Shown here one piece after another: positions 1 to 6,287 of a stretch of 6,425 bases of DNA. Source of the stretch: Ignavibacteriota bacterium (GTDB lineage Bacteria; Bacteroidota; Kapaibacteriia; Palsa-1295); assembly GCA_003151215.1 (NCBI GenBank), contig PLXB01000079.1, positions 1-6,425 on the forward strand. The letters are read 5' to 3'. Within the stretch, counting starts at the first letter, position 1. The number at the start of each line of letters is the position of its first letter. A model generated the notes under the pieces. The model was not told the origin of the DNA. It searched no databases and saw nothing but the letters and a program-made list of their open reading frames with translations. Both the position numbers and the translations under genes were made by a program.

Positions 1-2
1 AT

Positions 3-701
3 TGTGACGGTGTAGGGAATATTTATATCGCAAAATATTCCAGCGGCGGAGTGAAGGAATGGATGAAATGCGTTGGTACGGGAGGTGAAGAATTTGGGGC
101 AGGAGTTGCCGTCGACAGCAGCGGTCTTTATGTTACAGGAGGATACGATAATACCATTAACTTCGGTTCCGGTCAGATCCCGAACAACGGTCTCTTCGAT
201 ATCTTTATTGTAAAATTTGATGTGTCTGGAAATGCCTTGTGGACTGACCATGCGGGAGCTCCCAAAACTGATCTCGGATCAGCAGTTGCACTTGATCCGA
301 ATGGAGATCTTTATCTCAGTGGCATTTTCAGTGATACGTGTACCTTCGGTGCCTTTTCATTACAAAGCTTTGGCAATACTGATATATTTATTGCTGAGAT
401 CGGTACGAATTCAGATGTGCATGAATTACATAGAACGACAAACGATGCTATTTCTTTTTATCCGAATCCTGCTAAAGATAAAATTAATATTGACTTTATT
501 TCAGACTCAAAAGAAGATCCGTTAACAATAGAGATTTTCTCTCTGCTCGGCGTCCCGATAAAGAAGATCATTGCACCCTATTCTGGTATCGGTAACCAGA
601 TAATTTCGATACTTGTTGGTGATCTGGCAAAAGGCATATATCTATGCCGTATCATATCGGCAGGAAACATGACTTCGAGAACGGTCGTAGTAGGCGATTG
701 A
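3..701 (+). CDS. SBBP-repeat secreted protein with T9SS type A C-terminal sorting domain (5' end outside window)
   Basis: The reading frame is open from base 3, the left edge of the window, so the first GTG in frame (base 51) is not the true start; 232 residues are visible. Residues 6-126 hold two beta-propeller-like repeats of about 60 residues (NIYIAKY, then DIFIVKF, with GVAVDSSGLYVTGGY and AVALDPNGDLYLSG), and a third begins with DIFIAEI at residue 127. This is the SBBP (seven-bladed beta-propeller) style. From about residue 150 comes a T9SS sorting domain of about 80 residues, beginning ISFYPNPAKDKINI and containing IEIFSLLG, DLAKGIYLCRI and a C-terminal VVVGD. In this family the domain directs export across the outer membrane and is then cleaved or anchored. 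The protein is therefore probably cell-surface or secreted; its ligand or role is unknown. The stop codon shares a base with the lipB start. Confidence 0.88.
   Translation, partial: CDGVGNIYIAKYSSGGVKEWMKCVGTGGEEFGAGVAVDSSGLYVTGGYDNTINFGSGQIPNNGLFDIFIVKFDVSGNALWTDHAGAPKTDLGSAVALDPNGDLYLSGIFSDTCTFGAFSLQSFGNTDIFIAEIGTNSDVHELHRTTNDAISFYPNPAKDKINIDFISDSKEDPLTIEIFSLLGVPIKKIIAPYSGIGNQIISILVGDLAKGIYLCRIISAGNMTSRTVVVGD
18..380 (+). repeat. Two in-frame ~180-base repeat units coding for SBBP-like blades
   Basis: Unit 1 runs from base 18 (NIYIAKY) to 197 and unit 2 from 198 (DIFIVKF) to 380. A third unit starts at 381 (DIFIAEI) but is replaced after a few residues by the linker to the sorting domain. 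The units are 60 and 61 residues long. They match well at the protein level (xIxIxKx at the start, a central AVxxDxxGxLYxxG) but are diverged in DNA, so this is an old protein repeat and not a recent duplication. Confidence 0.7.
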
Positions 702-1414
702 TGATTAACGGAACTGGAAAAGTCGTGCGTTTGCTTTTGCTTTCTCAAACATACTATGCCGATGTATGGGATTTGCAGCGATCGATATTCTCGCAATTAT
801 TAAAAGGAGAAAAATGCGACACACTCATTCTCTGCGAACACCCGCCGGTTTATACCCTTGGCAGAGTTACTAAAGCGTCCAATATCCTTTTCACCGATGA
901 CGAATTGAAAAAGATCGGTGCCGAAAAGTTTGAGATCGAGCGTGGAGGAGATGTCACCTTTCACGGACCCGGACAACTTGTCGGATATCCGCTGTTGAAT
1001 CTCGCACATTTTAAAGAAGATTTAGGTTGGTATCTTCGAGCGCTTGAAGAAACGATCATTTTCACCTTAAAAGAATATAAAGTAATTAGTTTCCGAATTC
1101 CGGGAAGAACAGGCGTCTGGGTGGGCGGCAAAGGAAAAGAGGAAAAGATATGCGCCATCGGCATTAAAGTCTCGCGCTGGTGTACAATGCATGGTTTTGC
1201 ATTTAATGTCAACAACGATCTTTCTTATTTCGAAAGGATCATTCCCTGTGGAATAGGGGATAAAAAAGTGACAAGCCTGGAAAAGGTATTGGGAAGAAAA
1301 ATCGAAATGGAAGAGGTAAATCAATATTATCTGGAAGCTTTCAAAAAGGTATTTGAAATTGAATTCCAGCTTATTCCAGCAGATCAGGTCTTCGCTCCTG
1401 CGTCCGTTTTATAG
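701..1414 (+). CDS. lipB: Octanoyltransferase (lipoyl-[acyl carrier protein]-protein N-octanoyltransferase)
   Basis: LipB moves an octanoyl group from acyl carrier protein to a lysine of lipoyl-domain proteins (2-oxoacid dehydrogenases, glycine cleavage H protein); LipA then inserts sulphur. It acts in the cytoplasm. With the chosen start the protein has 237 residues, a little over the usual length. The family signature [17 protein letters not shown] is at residues 81-97. The catalytic lysine is K149 in KICAIG and the catalytic cysteine is C183 in [21 protein letters not shown] lies between them. The ATG at 701 gives a one-base overlap (TGATG) with the upstream stop, suggesting translational coupling. 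No good ribosome site is visible; GTG at 725 is an alternative start just before the first strand. The last 14 codons overlap trmD on the other strand. No lipA is in the window. Confidence 0.95.
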   Translation: MINGTGKVVRLLLLSQTYYADVWDLQRSIFSQLLKGEKCDTLILCEHPPVYTLGRVTKASNILFTDDELKKIGAEKFEIERGGDVTFHGPGQLVGYPLLNLAHFKEDLGWYLRALEETIIFTLKEYKVISFRIPGRTGVWVGGKGKEEKICAIGIKVSRWCTMHGFAFNVNNDLSYFERIIPCGIGDKKVTSLEKVLGRKIEMEEVNQYYLEAFKKVFEIEFQLIPADQVFAPASVL

Positions 1415-2045
1415 ATTCTTCGTTGCGCCAAATGCGGATCTTTTCATGATCGCCTGATTGCAGAATGTCCGGTACTCTCATGCCTTCGAATTCTGCAGGG
1501 CGTGTATAGAGAGGTGCATCGAGTAAACCGGTCTGGAAAGAATCAAGCATGGCGCTTTCACTATCATGTATCGTGCCGGGAAGCAGTCGTACGATTGCAT
1601 CTATTACAACAAGAGCAGGTAGTTCGCCGCCAGTCAGAACGTAGTCTCCGATCGAGATTTCTTTTGTAATAAACGTCTGGCGAATTCGTTCATCAATGCC
1701 CTTATATCTTCCACAGAGAAGGAGAAGATTTCCTTTCATGGAAAGCTCATTTGCATCGTCCTGCATGAAAGTTTTTCCGTCAGGTGTAAGGAAGATGATC
1801 TCATCATACGTTCGTTCGGTTTGTAACTTTCTGATGAGGGCGAAAACGGGTTCTACTCGCAGTACCATTCCGGCACCTCCGCCGAAAGGATCATCGTCGA
1901 TCTGACGATATTTGCCGAGCCCATAATCGCGGAGATTATGGATAACGATTTCGACTATTCCTTTATCCCGCGCACGTTTGACCAGGCTCTCATTCAGAGG
2001 ACTTTCCATAAGCGGTGGCACAGCGGAAATGATATCGATTCTCAT
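1371..2045 (-). CDS. trmD: tRNA (guanine(37)-N1)-methyltransferase
   Basis: TrmD uses S-adenosylmethionine to methylate N1 of G37, next to the anticodon, in tRNAs with G36; this prevents +1 frameshifting and is usually essential. It is a SPOUT-class knotted homodimer. The 224 residues are complete for the shorter Bacteroidota-type form. Visible motifs are [11 protein letters not shown] (50-60), [11 protein letters not shown] (110-120), the knot segment [11 protein letters not shown] (131-141), DAIVRLLPG with R153 (equivalent of the catalytic arginine R154 of E. coli), D168 in LDSF (the general-base aspartate), YTRP (180-183) and the C-terminal RRPDLL. K115 replaces the glutamate found in GRYEG of E. 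coli, which I regard as a lineage trait. The start is ATG, nine bases after the acylase stop, without a clear ribosome site. It is the last gene of the minus-strand group and overlaps lipB by 44 bases. Confidence 0.97.
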   Translation of the reverse strand: MRIDIISAVPPLMESPLNESLVKRARDKGIVEIVIHNLRDYGLGKYRQIDDDPFGGGAGMVLRVEPVFALIRKLQTERTYDEIIFLTPDGKTFMQDDANELSMKGNLLLLCGRYKGIDERIRQTFITKEISIGDYVLTGGELPALVVIDAIVRLLPGTIHDSESAMLDSFQTGLLDAPLYTRPAEFEGMRVPDILQSGDHEKIRIWRNEESIKRTQERRPDLLE

Positions 2046-2054
2046 AGAAATTCA

Positions 2055-4637
2055 CTATTCGGGCATTAGCAGAAGCTTTTTCCATGATGGATCTTTACGC
2101 GTCAGAGGTACTTCGATCAATTCTCCCCTTTTAAACATCTCAACCATATCGCGGTAATGCATATCGAACATATTTCCGGAGTTTCCCGTCGGCAATGCAG
2201 CATAGAGCACATCGGTTTTCATATCGGCAACCTGGCGCATCGAAGGTCCGACACGCATGATGAAAGGATTCCAAAAGCCGTAGCTCGATTGTACGACCGT
2301 CGTCATTCCTCCGGGTGCCCAGCCTATCTCGATATTGCCCAGTGATCCAACTTCTTTTGATTCATCGGCAAAAGGATGCTTATATGTGAGAGAATGTAAT
2401 CTCCCCCAATTCCATGTTCGAATATCACTGCCGAGTTTTCGTTTTAAGTAGTCAATCGCATCTTCAAAAGATCGCTTAATAATATCATCACGCGTTTCGC
2501 GCTGCGGAGATCGCACGTCATCCCACCAAATATTGTCCGGATCATTGAGCAAATGACCGATAGTACGAATCGGAACATTATTGAGATAGACAAACTCAGC
2601 TAGCCTTTCACTGCCAAGTTCATCCCAAAAAGTATTTGTGATCATGCGGACAAGAAAAGCATTGAGAATTGTCGTTGATATATCTTCAGCTCCCTGAACG
2701 CCATCCCAGCTTTCAAGATAATCAAGAGCCAAATTAAAAAGCAGGTCGTTTTTATGAGTCGTATCTGGATTTGTTCTGCGATAAATTCGAAGGATATGAG
2801 GGGCAAGTTCATTCTTATCGAACGGGCTTGTAACATCGGTCATAGTTTGCTTCATCTTCGGCAGATCCATTTTCTTCGTCAGTTCTAAAAGCTGCGTAAG
2901 TCTTTCTGCTCTACCTGGCGGTTCCCAATTTTCTGAATGAGCAATGCTGCGGTATTCTGTGGATGGATTATTGGCAGTGACAAGAAAACCGGAAGCAGGA
3001 TCAATGGCATGCGGAAGATTCATTGTAGGGGTGAATCCTTGCCATGCATCATAAGAGTTTTCAGCATAACGTGGAAGCATGTTTCGTTCTTCGGATCCAT
3101 TGCGTAGCGGAATCCTGCCGATAATCTGATAAGCAATTTGTCCTGTTATTGCCTGCGCAAAGGTTATATTCAAGCAAGGAGTAGAAAAATCTGCAAGGTC
3201 ACTTCTTGCTTCGTCAATATTTTTTGCATGATGAAGTTTAAAGAAGCAGCCGAGTTCATCGGTTAGAGCATAGCTTCCGTTCCATTGGATCGCAACAAGC
3301 AGATGTTTCCCGAGGACTGTTTCCTGCTGGGGCAGCATATGACTTTTTTTATCCGAGACAAATGTTTTAGCAAGATCGAATGTATTGAGCCCGTTTACGA
3401 CTGGTCCATTATCGGTTAATTTGATTTCTATTCTTTCATATTGTTTTTTAGCTGAGCCATCGAATGTGCGGACGGGAATATGTTCAATAAGCGTTGTGAT
3501 CGGCTTCACACCTGAGGGAGTAATATATCCTTTACCTGTCGAATCGGGCTTTAAAATAAAATAGTCGCATTCATCGATCATGCCATTGGTCAGACCCCAA
3601 CTCAGCGTTCTGTTTCTGCCGCTGAAGACCAATGGGATCCCGGGCACTGTAAAACCAACAACATTGAGACCTGTTTTCGATTCGAGATGAACGAGATACC
3701 AACGAGCGGGGGCGCTAATTGCAAGATGCATGTCGTTTTCGAGCATTGCGCCGCCGGAAGCTGTCCGCTTACTGCTGATCGCAACCGAATTCGATCCTCC
3801 GCCGATCCCTTCCATGCCGATAATATTTTGCAAAGCAGTATGTAACTGTCGCTGACCTTCATAAAATTCTTTCAGTGGATCGTCTTTCGTCGATCGTCTT
3901 TCGTCAGTCCTCTCTTTCGAAGTATCTCCTTGATGAATGACGGACAACGAATGACGATTCCCGATCACGCCATATCCTTCGATCACTGTCGGAGCATCAG
4001 CAGGATACCCGGGATAAAGCGAAGCCATGTGAGCCGAATCTTCCGTAAGGGCAATATCGCTGAAAGCCGCATCTGTCCAGTATGAAAAATTCATCTCCCA
4101 TGAAAGAAGTCTGCCGATGATCATACAATCAGTTGGTTTCCATAGTTCAGGCTCGTAAGAAAGTGCATCGAATTCCAAACCAAATTTTCCTTTGTGAGAA
4201 GCAATAAATGCATTGACTCCGTTTGAATAAGCAGTCAGATATTTTTTTGTTTCCCCAGAGGCTTTATCCCACATGTATTTTGCAATACGCGAAAAGCCGA
4301 TTGTACGCGCCCATTTATCAATGATCAAGGATTTCTCACCGAGAACTTCGGAGAGCAATCCTTTTCCGATGCGTCGAGTGAAATCCATTTGAAACATACG
4401 CTCTTGTGCGTGAACGTAACCGAGAGCGTAATAGGCATCTTCGTCGTTCACTGCAGAAACATGAGCGATGGCAAAACTATCGCGATATATCTCTATCGGA
4501 TTTTTTAATCCGGCGATTCGTACCTCGCCTTCATATTTCGGAAGCGAGCGATTGGTTACATAATTGCCGAAAAGAAGTAAGCCGCCGATAAGCAGTAGTG
4601 CAGTAGTGATAAGCCCGACAATAAATCGAATGATCAT
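2055..4637 (-). CDS. Penicillin acylase family protein (Ntn hydrolase, peptidase S45), membrane-anchored
   Basis: Members hydrolyse amide bonds of acylated amines such as penicillins or acyl-homoserine lactones; the substrate here cannot be told from sequence. The 860 residues begin with a hydrophobic segment (about 2-24) acting as signal anchor, so the enzyme is probably periplasmic. The A-chain follows (IEIYRDSFAIAHVSAVNDEDAYYALGYVHAQERMFQMDFTRR, about 48-89). A charged spacer (about 230-275) precedes the predicted autocleavage site between G281 and S282 in GGGSNSVAIS. S282 would become the N-terminal nucleophile of the B-chain, followed by RTASGGAMLENDMHL and WGLTNG. TANNP (554-558) supplies N556, the expected oxyanion-hole asparagine. 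The length fits the family. GGAGGA lies 14 bases before the ATG, inside the end of rnhA. The tryptophan common after SN in this family (SNNW, SNMW) is replaced by SNSV. An 82-base heptamer inverted repeat lies in the spacer coding region. Confidence 0.93.
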   Translation of the reverse strand: MIIRFIVGLITTALLLIGGLLLFGNYVTNRSLPKYEGEVRIAGLKNPIEIYRDSFAIAHVSAVNDEDAYYALGYVHAQERMFQMDFTRRIGKGLLSEVLGEKSLIIDKWARTIGFSRIAKYMWDKASGETKKYLTAYSNGVNAFIASHKGKFGLEFDALSYEPELWKPTDCMIIGRLLSWEMNFSYWTDAAFSDIALTEDSAHMASLYPGYPADAPTVIEGYGVIGNRHSLSVIHQGDTSKERTDERRSTKDDPLKEFYEGQRQLHTALQNIIGMEGIGGGSNSVAISSKRTASGGAMLENDMHLAISAPARWYLVHLESKTGLNVVGFTVPGIPLVFSGRNRTLSWGLTNGMIDECDYFILKPDSTGKGYITPSGVKPITTLIEHIPVRTFDGSAKKQYERIEIKLTDNGPVVNGLNTFDLAKTFVSDKKSHMLPQQETVLGKHLLVAIQWNGSYALTDELGCFFKLHHAKNIDEARSDLADFSTPCLNITFAQAITGQIAYQIIGRIPLRNGSEERNMLPRYAENSYDAWQGFTPTMNLPHAIDPASGFLVTANNPSTEYRSIAHSENWEPPGRAERLTQLLELTKKMDLPKMKQTMTDVTSPFDKNELAPHILRIYRRTNPDTTHKNDLLFNLALDYLESWDGVQGAEDISTTILNAFLVRMITNTFWDELGSERLAEFVYLNNVPIRTIGHLLNDPDNIWWDDVRSPQRETRDDIIKRSFEDAIDYLKRKLGSDIRTWNWGRLHSLTYKHPFADESKEVGSLGNIEIGWAPGGMTTVVQSSYGFWNPFIMRVGPSMRQVADMKTDVLYAALPTGNSGNMFDMHYRDMVEMFKRGELIEVPLTRKDPSWKKLLLMPE
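3878..3959. repeat. Heptamer-based imperfect inverted repeat inside the acylase spacer
   Basis: The left arm 3878-3905 is a perfect tandem pair of the 14-mer GATCGTCTTTCGTC, each made of two heptamers ending CGTC. The right arm 3932-3959 contains GAATGACG twice, 14 bases apart. The reverse complement of the right arm matches the left arm at 21 of 28 positions by hand count, and 26 bases separate the arms. The element codes for about residues 227-254 of the acylase, just before the predicted processing site. Because 14 is not a multiple of three, the two copies are read in different frames (DERRS, then STKDD). It could be a mobile or slippage-derived element tolerated in a removable spacer, or simple low-complexity sequence. 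Confidence 0.65.
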
Positions 4638-4643
4638 TGATTT

Positions 4644-5087
4644 CTATCTATCCTCCAAAAGATCGGCCATACTTAACGCAGCGACTGCAAGTTCATCGCA
4701 CCGTTCATTCTCTATATCCCCGGCATGACCCTTTGTCCAGATAAATTTCATTTTATGCCGCTCAAGTTGAAGTATTAATCGCTTCCATAAATCAACATTC
4801 ATTACGGGTTTTTTATCAGCTTTTTTCCAGCCGCGTTTGACCCAATTTTCGAGCCATTTTTCCTCAATCGCTTTCACGACATATTGCGAATCGCTATAAA
4901 GTGTAACATTGCAAGGCATCGTTAACGCTTCCAAGCCTGCGATAACGGCGCGAAGCTCCATGCGGTTATTCGTAGTCTTAATATAGCCCGCCGAAAGCTC
5001 GCGGCGGTTTCCAGCATCATCAAGCAGAACAACGCCATAGCCGCCCGGACCGGGATTCCCAGAGCAGGCGCCATCGGTATAGATCAT
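4644..5087 (-). CDS. rnhA: Ribonuclease HI
   Basis: This enzyme cuts the RNA strand of RNA/DNA hybrids in the cytoplasm (R-loops, primer remnants). From the chosen ATG it has 147 residues, near the usual length of about 150. The catalytic set is D5 ([16 protein letters not shown]), E44 (TTNNRMEL), D66 (YSDSQYV) and D131 (NERCDELA), with H121 in KGHAG; the basic region [21 protein letters not shown] (81-101) resembles the substrate-handle region of the E. coli enzyme. The start is uncertain: an in-frame TTG at 5141 would add 18 residues but sits in the T tract of a hairpin and lacks a ribosome site, and a TTG at 5117 is possible. The ATG form is slightly short before the first catalytic aspartate, so a non-ATG start is not excluded. 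It ends six bases before the acylase start. Confidence 0.93.
   Translation of the reverse strand: MIYTDGACSGNPGPGGYGVVLLDDAGNRRELSAGYIKTTNNRMELRAVIAGLEALTMPCNVTLYSDSQYVVKAIEEKWLENWVKRGWKKADKKPVMNVDLWKRLILQLERHKMKFIWTKGHAGDIENERCDELAVAALSMADLLEDR
4651..4656 (-). promoter_or_regulatory. Strong Shine-Dalgarno sequence for the acylase gene, within the rnhA 3' end
   Basis: On the minus strand this reads GGAGGA and is formed by the codons for Leu-Glu-Asp near the end of rnhA. It is 14 bases from the ATG at 4637 if measured from GGAGG, which is longer than usual. It is the clearest ribosome site on this strand; trmD, rnhA and the methyltransferase-like gene show none as good. The placement suggests translation of the acylase is coupled to ribosomes finishing rnhA. 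Confidence 0.5.
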
Positions 5088-5139
5088 AACGTTTGATAGA
5101 TCAGTTGTATTTGGCAAAATAAACAGAGTTATGATGGAC

Positions 5140-5186
5140 AAAAATATGAAGGAAGGGAATTATGAAAGATCGTATCTTCCTTCATA
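5140..5186 (-). terminator. Terminator-like hairpin spanning the stop codon of the methyltransferase-like gene
   Basis: On the minus strand TATGAAGGAAG (5186-5176) pairs perfectly over 11 bases with CTTCCTTCATA (5155-5145), and five T follow directly (5144-5140). The loop is 20 bases and contains the stop codon at 5162-5160. This has the form of an intrinsic terminator, though the stem is only moderately GC-rich, the loop is long and the T run short, so partial termination or attenuation is as likely as full termination. On the other strand no T run follows, so the signal is directional for the minus-strand genes. Confidence 0.5.
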
Positions 5187-6101
5187 CAGTTTAAATGCCT
5201 CTTTAATGAAATGTTTTGCTTCTTCAGGTTTCATATCTAATACTGGGTCCATGTCTTCATTATAAGAGAATTTCTCTTCCCTGTCTTTTTTCAATCGATA
5301 GCCGGCGTCATAGGCATCTTCGGGTTTTAGAGAGAGATGTTTGTTCGATTCTTTTGTAATTAAAAACGCATTATTATAGTGAAGTTCCACCAAGTCATAG
5401 TCATATTTTTCGCAGAGCACATAGAGTTGGGAAATGCTTTGTCCAAAAAAATGATTTGTGCCCCAAAAATATGCAGGACTATACTTAACGGTAAATTTCA
5501 GGGGCGGAGGAATTTTTTCATTGATCTCCGCACATATTACAGACGGTCTATAAGACTCTAATAAAGCATCAAGAACAAAATAATCGTAGCTATCTATATC
5601 AAGGTTCAGAATAGAAAAATTTTTCGGAACATTACACCCATCTAATATCGATATTATGTTTTGTGGAGTAACTTTAACTTTCAATAAATTAACCTTTGGT
5701 AAATGACGATATGTTCTTGCAAGGCGGCTAAAAAGGTTGCTGTCAAATTCCAACGCGAGCCCAGGAACTCCGGAATTAAAGAGGGAATAAGTGTTTGACA
5801 TTGTTACTCCATCAGAAGCGGCAATATCAACAATGAAGTCGGTTTTATAATCGCTTGGAACCGAATCCGAATATTTTTTCAATAAAATTTCTTCATCGAA
5901 TTTTGAAAATTGCTTATTTGAACTTAGCAGCTTCAGATATTCAGGACGAATACCCCAGGCAAGAATAGTCTTTTTGCTGAATTCTTTCGTACGGTGAATT
6001 ATTCTCATCTTCAGTCCTAAACTTTTTATTGAATGAGGACTTACTCCGATATTACGGAGTATTTTCTTAATGAGTTGCCTTGTCCTGAATAGAAGATTCA
6101 T
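5160..6101 (-). CDS. Putative SAM-dependent methyltransferase, FkbM-like
   Basis: The 313 residues begin with a basic amphipathic stretch (about 1-50) without a clear signal peptide. A Rossmann-like core follows: FIVDIAASDG (89-98) looks like the glycine-poor SAM-binding motif I, GLALEFD (114-120) carries the acidic residues expected after the second strand, and ILNLDIDSYDYFVLDALL (164-181) followed by PSVICAEINEKIPPP (186-200) resembles the central motifs of FkbM-type enzymes. That family methylates sugars or small metabolites and often sits in glycan or surface polysaccharide loci; the substrate here is unknown. The C-terminus is charged and lysine-rich. The gene is visibly more AT-rich than rnhA, the acylase and trmD, suggesting separate origin. 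It starts with ATG 186 bases after the metallophosphoesterase stop and lacks a good ribosome site. Its stop lies in a terminator-like hairpin. The assignment to methyltransferases is by motif shape only. Confidence 0.65.
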   Translation of the reverse strand: MNLLFRTRQLIKKILRNIGVSPHSIKSLGLKMRIIHRTKEFSKKTILAWGIRPEYLKLLSSNKQFSKFDEEILLKKYSDSVPSDYKTDFIVDIAASDGVTMSNTYSLFNSGVPGLALEFDSNLFSRLARTYRHLPKVNLLKVKVTPQNIISILDGCNVPKNFSILNLDIDSYDYFVLDALLESYRPSVICAEINEKIPPPLKFTVKYSPAYFWGTNHFFGQSISQLYVLCEKYDYDLVELHYNNAFLITKESNKHLSLKPEDAYDAGYRLKKDREEKFSYNEDMDPVLDMKPEEAKHFIKEAFKLYEGRYDLS

Positions 6102-6137
6102 TATTAATGTACCCTATATTACAGGAGTTCTTTAGAG

Positions 6138-6155
6138 GTGGTTCCGCGGAAACAC
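6138..6155. promoter_or_regulatory. GC-rich imperfect palindrome in the 5' leader
   Basis: The plus strand reads GTGGTTCCGCGGAAACAC. It is an 18-base palindrome with eight of nine pairs matching, including the perfect ten-base core TTCCGCGGAA. It begins 36 bases upstream of the methyltransferase-like start codon, within the predicted leader. It could be an operator or an RNA hairpin; no T run follows on either strand, so it is not terminator-like. Confidence 0.35.
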
Positions 6156-6215
6156 GATGAAGATAAGGGCAAAGTGATCTAATTTTGCAGCATAGAAACG
6201 AGAAGGATGTTGCCG

Positions 6216-6244
6216 AATATTGACAAGTGAAACATTTGTTTCAA
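6216..6244 (-). promoter_or_regulatory. Candidate promoter for the methyltransferase-like gene
   Basis: On the minus strand TTGAAA (6244-6239, five of six to the sigma70 -35 box) is followed after 17 bases by AATATT (6221-6216, four of six to the -10 box). Transcription would begin near 6208, giving a leader of roughly 107 bases. The pair is only moderate, and many Bacteroidota use a different promoter form (TAnnTTTG), so this is a candidate only. A palindrome overlaps the -35 box and spacer. Confidence 0.3.
6228..6243. promoter_or_regulatory. Operator-like palindrome overlapping the candidate promoter
   Basis: The plus strand reads TGAAACATTTGTTTCA: two perfect seven-base arms around a two-base centre, extendable by two further pairs past one mismatch. 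The arms are too close for a good RNA hairpin and no T run follows, so a dimeric DNA-binding protein site is the best reading. Its position over the -35 box and spacer would suit a repressor. The regulator cannot be named from this window. Confidence 0.45.
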
Positions 6245-6287
6245 TTAATTATTGCCACGGCATTCATTTATTTCGGAAAAGATTTTT

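Larger units (their letters stand above)
6102..6287. other. 186-base intergenic spacer with two dyads and a promoter-like pair
   Basis: This gap between the metallophosphoesterase stop and the methyltransferase-like start is the only sizeable gene-free stretch. It holds a palindrome at 6228-6243 overlapping sigma70-like boxes, and a GC-rich dyad at 6138-6155. The longest short frame I found (6179-6235, 18 codons) shows no coding features. I see no tRNA, small-RNA or riboswitch fold that I can support. Confidence 0.6.

Noticed and set aside
644..700. Upstream ATG at 644 as the lipB start
   Set aside because: It would add 19 charged residues unlike the LipB N-terminus and overlap the T9SS gene by 58 bases; the ATG at 701 gives the usual short overlap.
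1696..1905. Plus-strand frame antisense to trmD, and similar frames antisense to lipB, the acylase and the methyltransferase-like gene
   Set aside because: They lie wholly within conserved genes on the other strand or in another frame and their translations show no family features.
5088..5141. TTG at 5141 as the rnhA start
   Set aside because: The codon lies in the T tract of the terminator-like hairpin, has no ribosome site, and adds 18 residues not seen in RNase HI; kept as an alternative in the rnhA entry.
6179..6235. 18-codon minus-strand frame in the intergenic spacer
   Set aside because: No ribosome site, no recognisable peptide, and it overlaps the candidate promoter.
6220..6249. Plus-strand promoter TTGACA with ATTAAT
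   Set aside because: The spacing is 18 and the -10 box is poor, and it would run antisense into the metallophosphoesterase end; it overlaps the palindrome and minus-strand boxes, so its match may be incidental.
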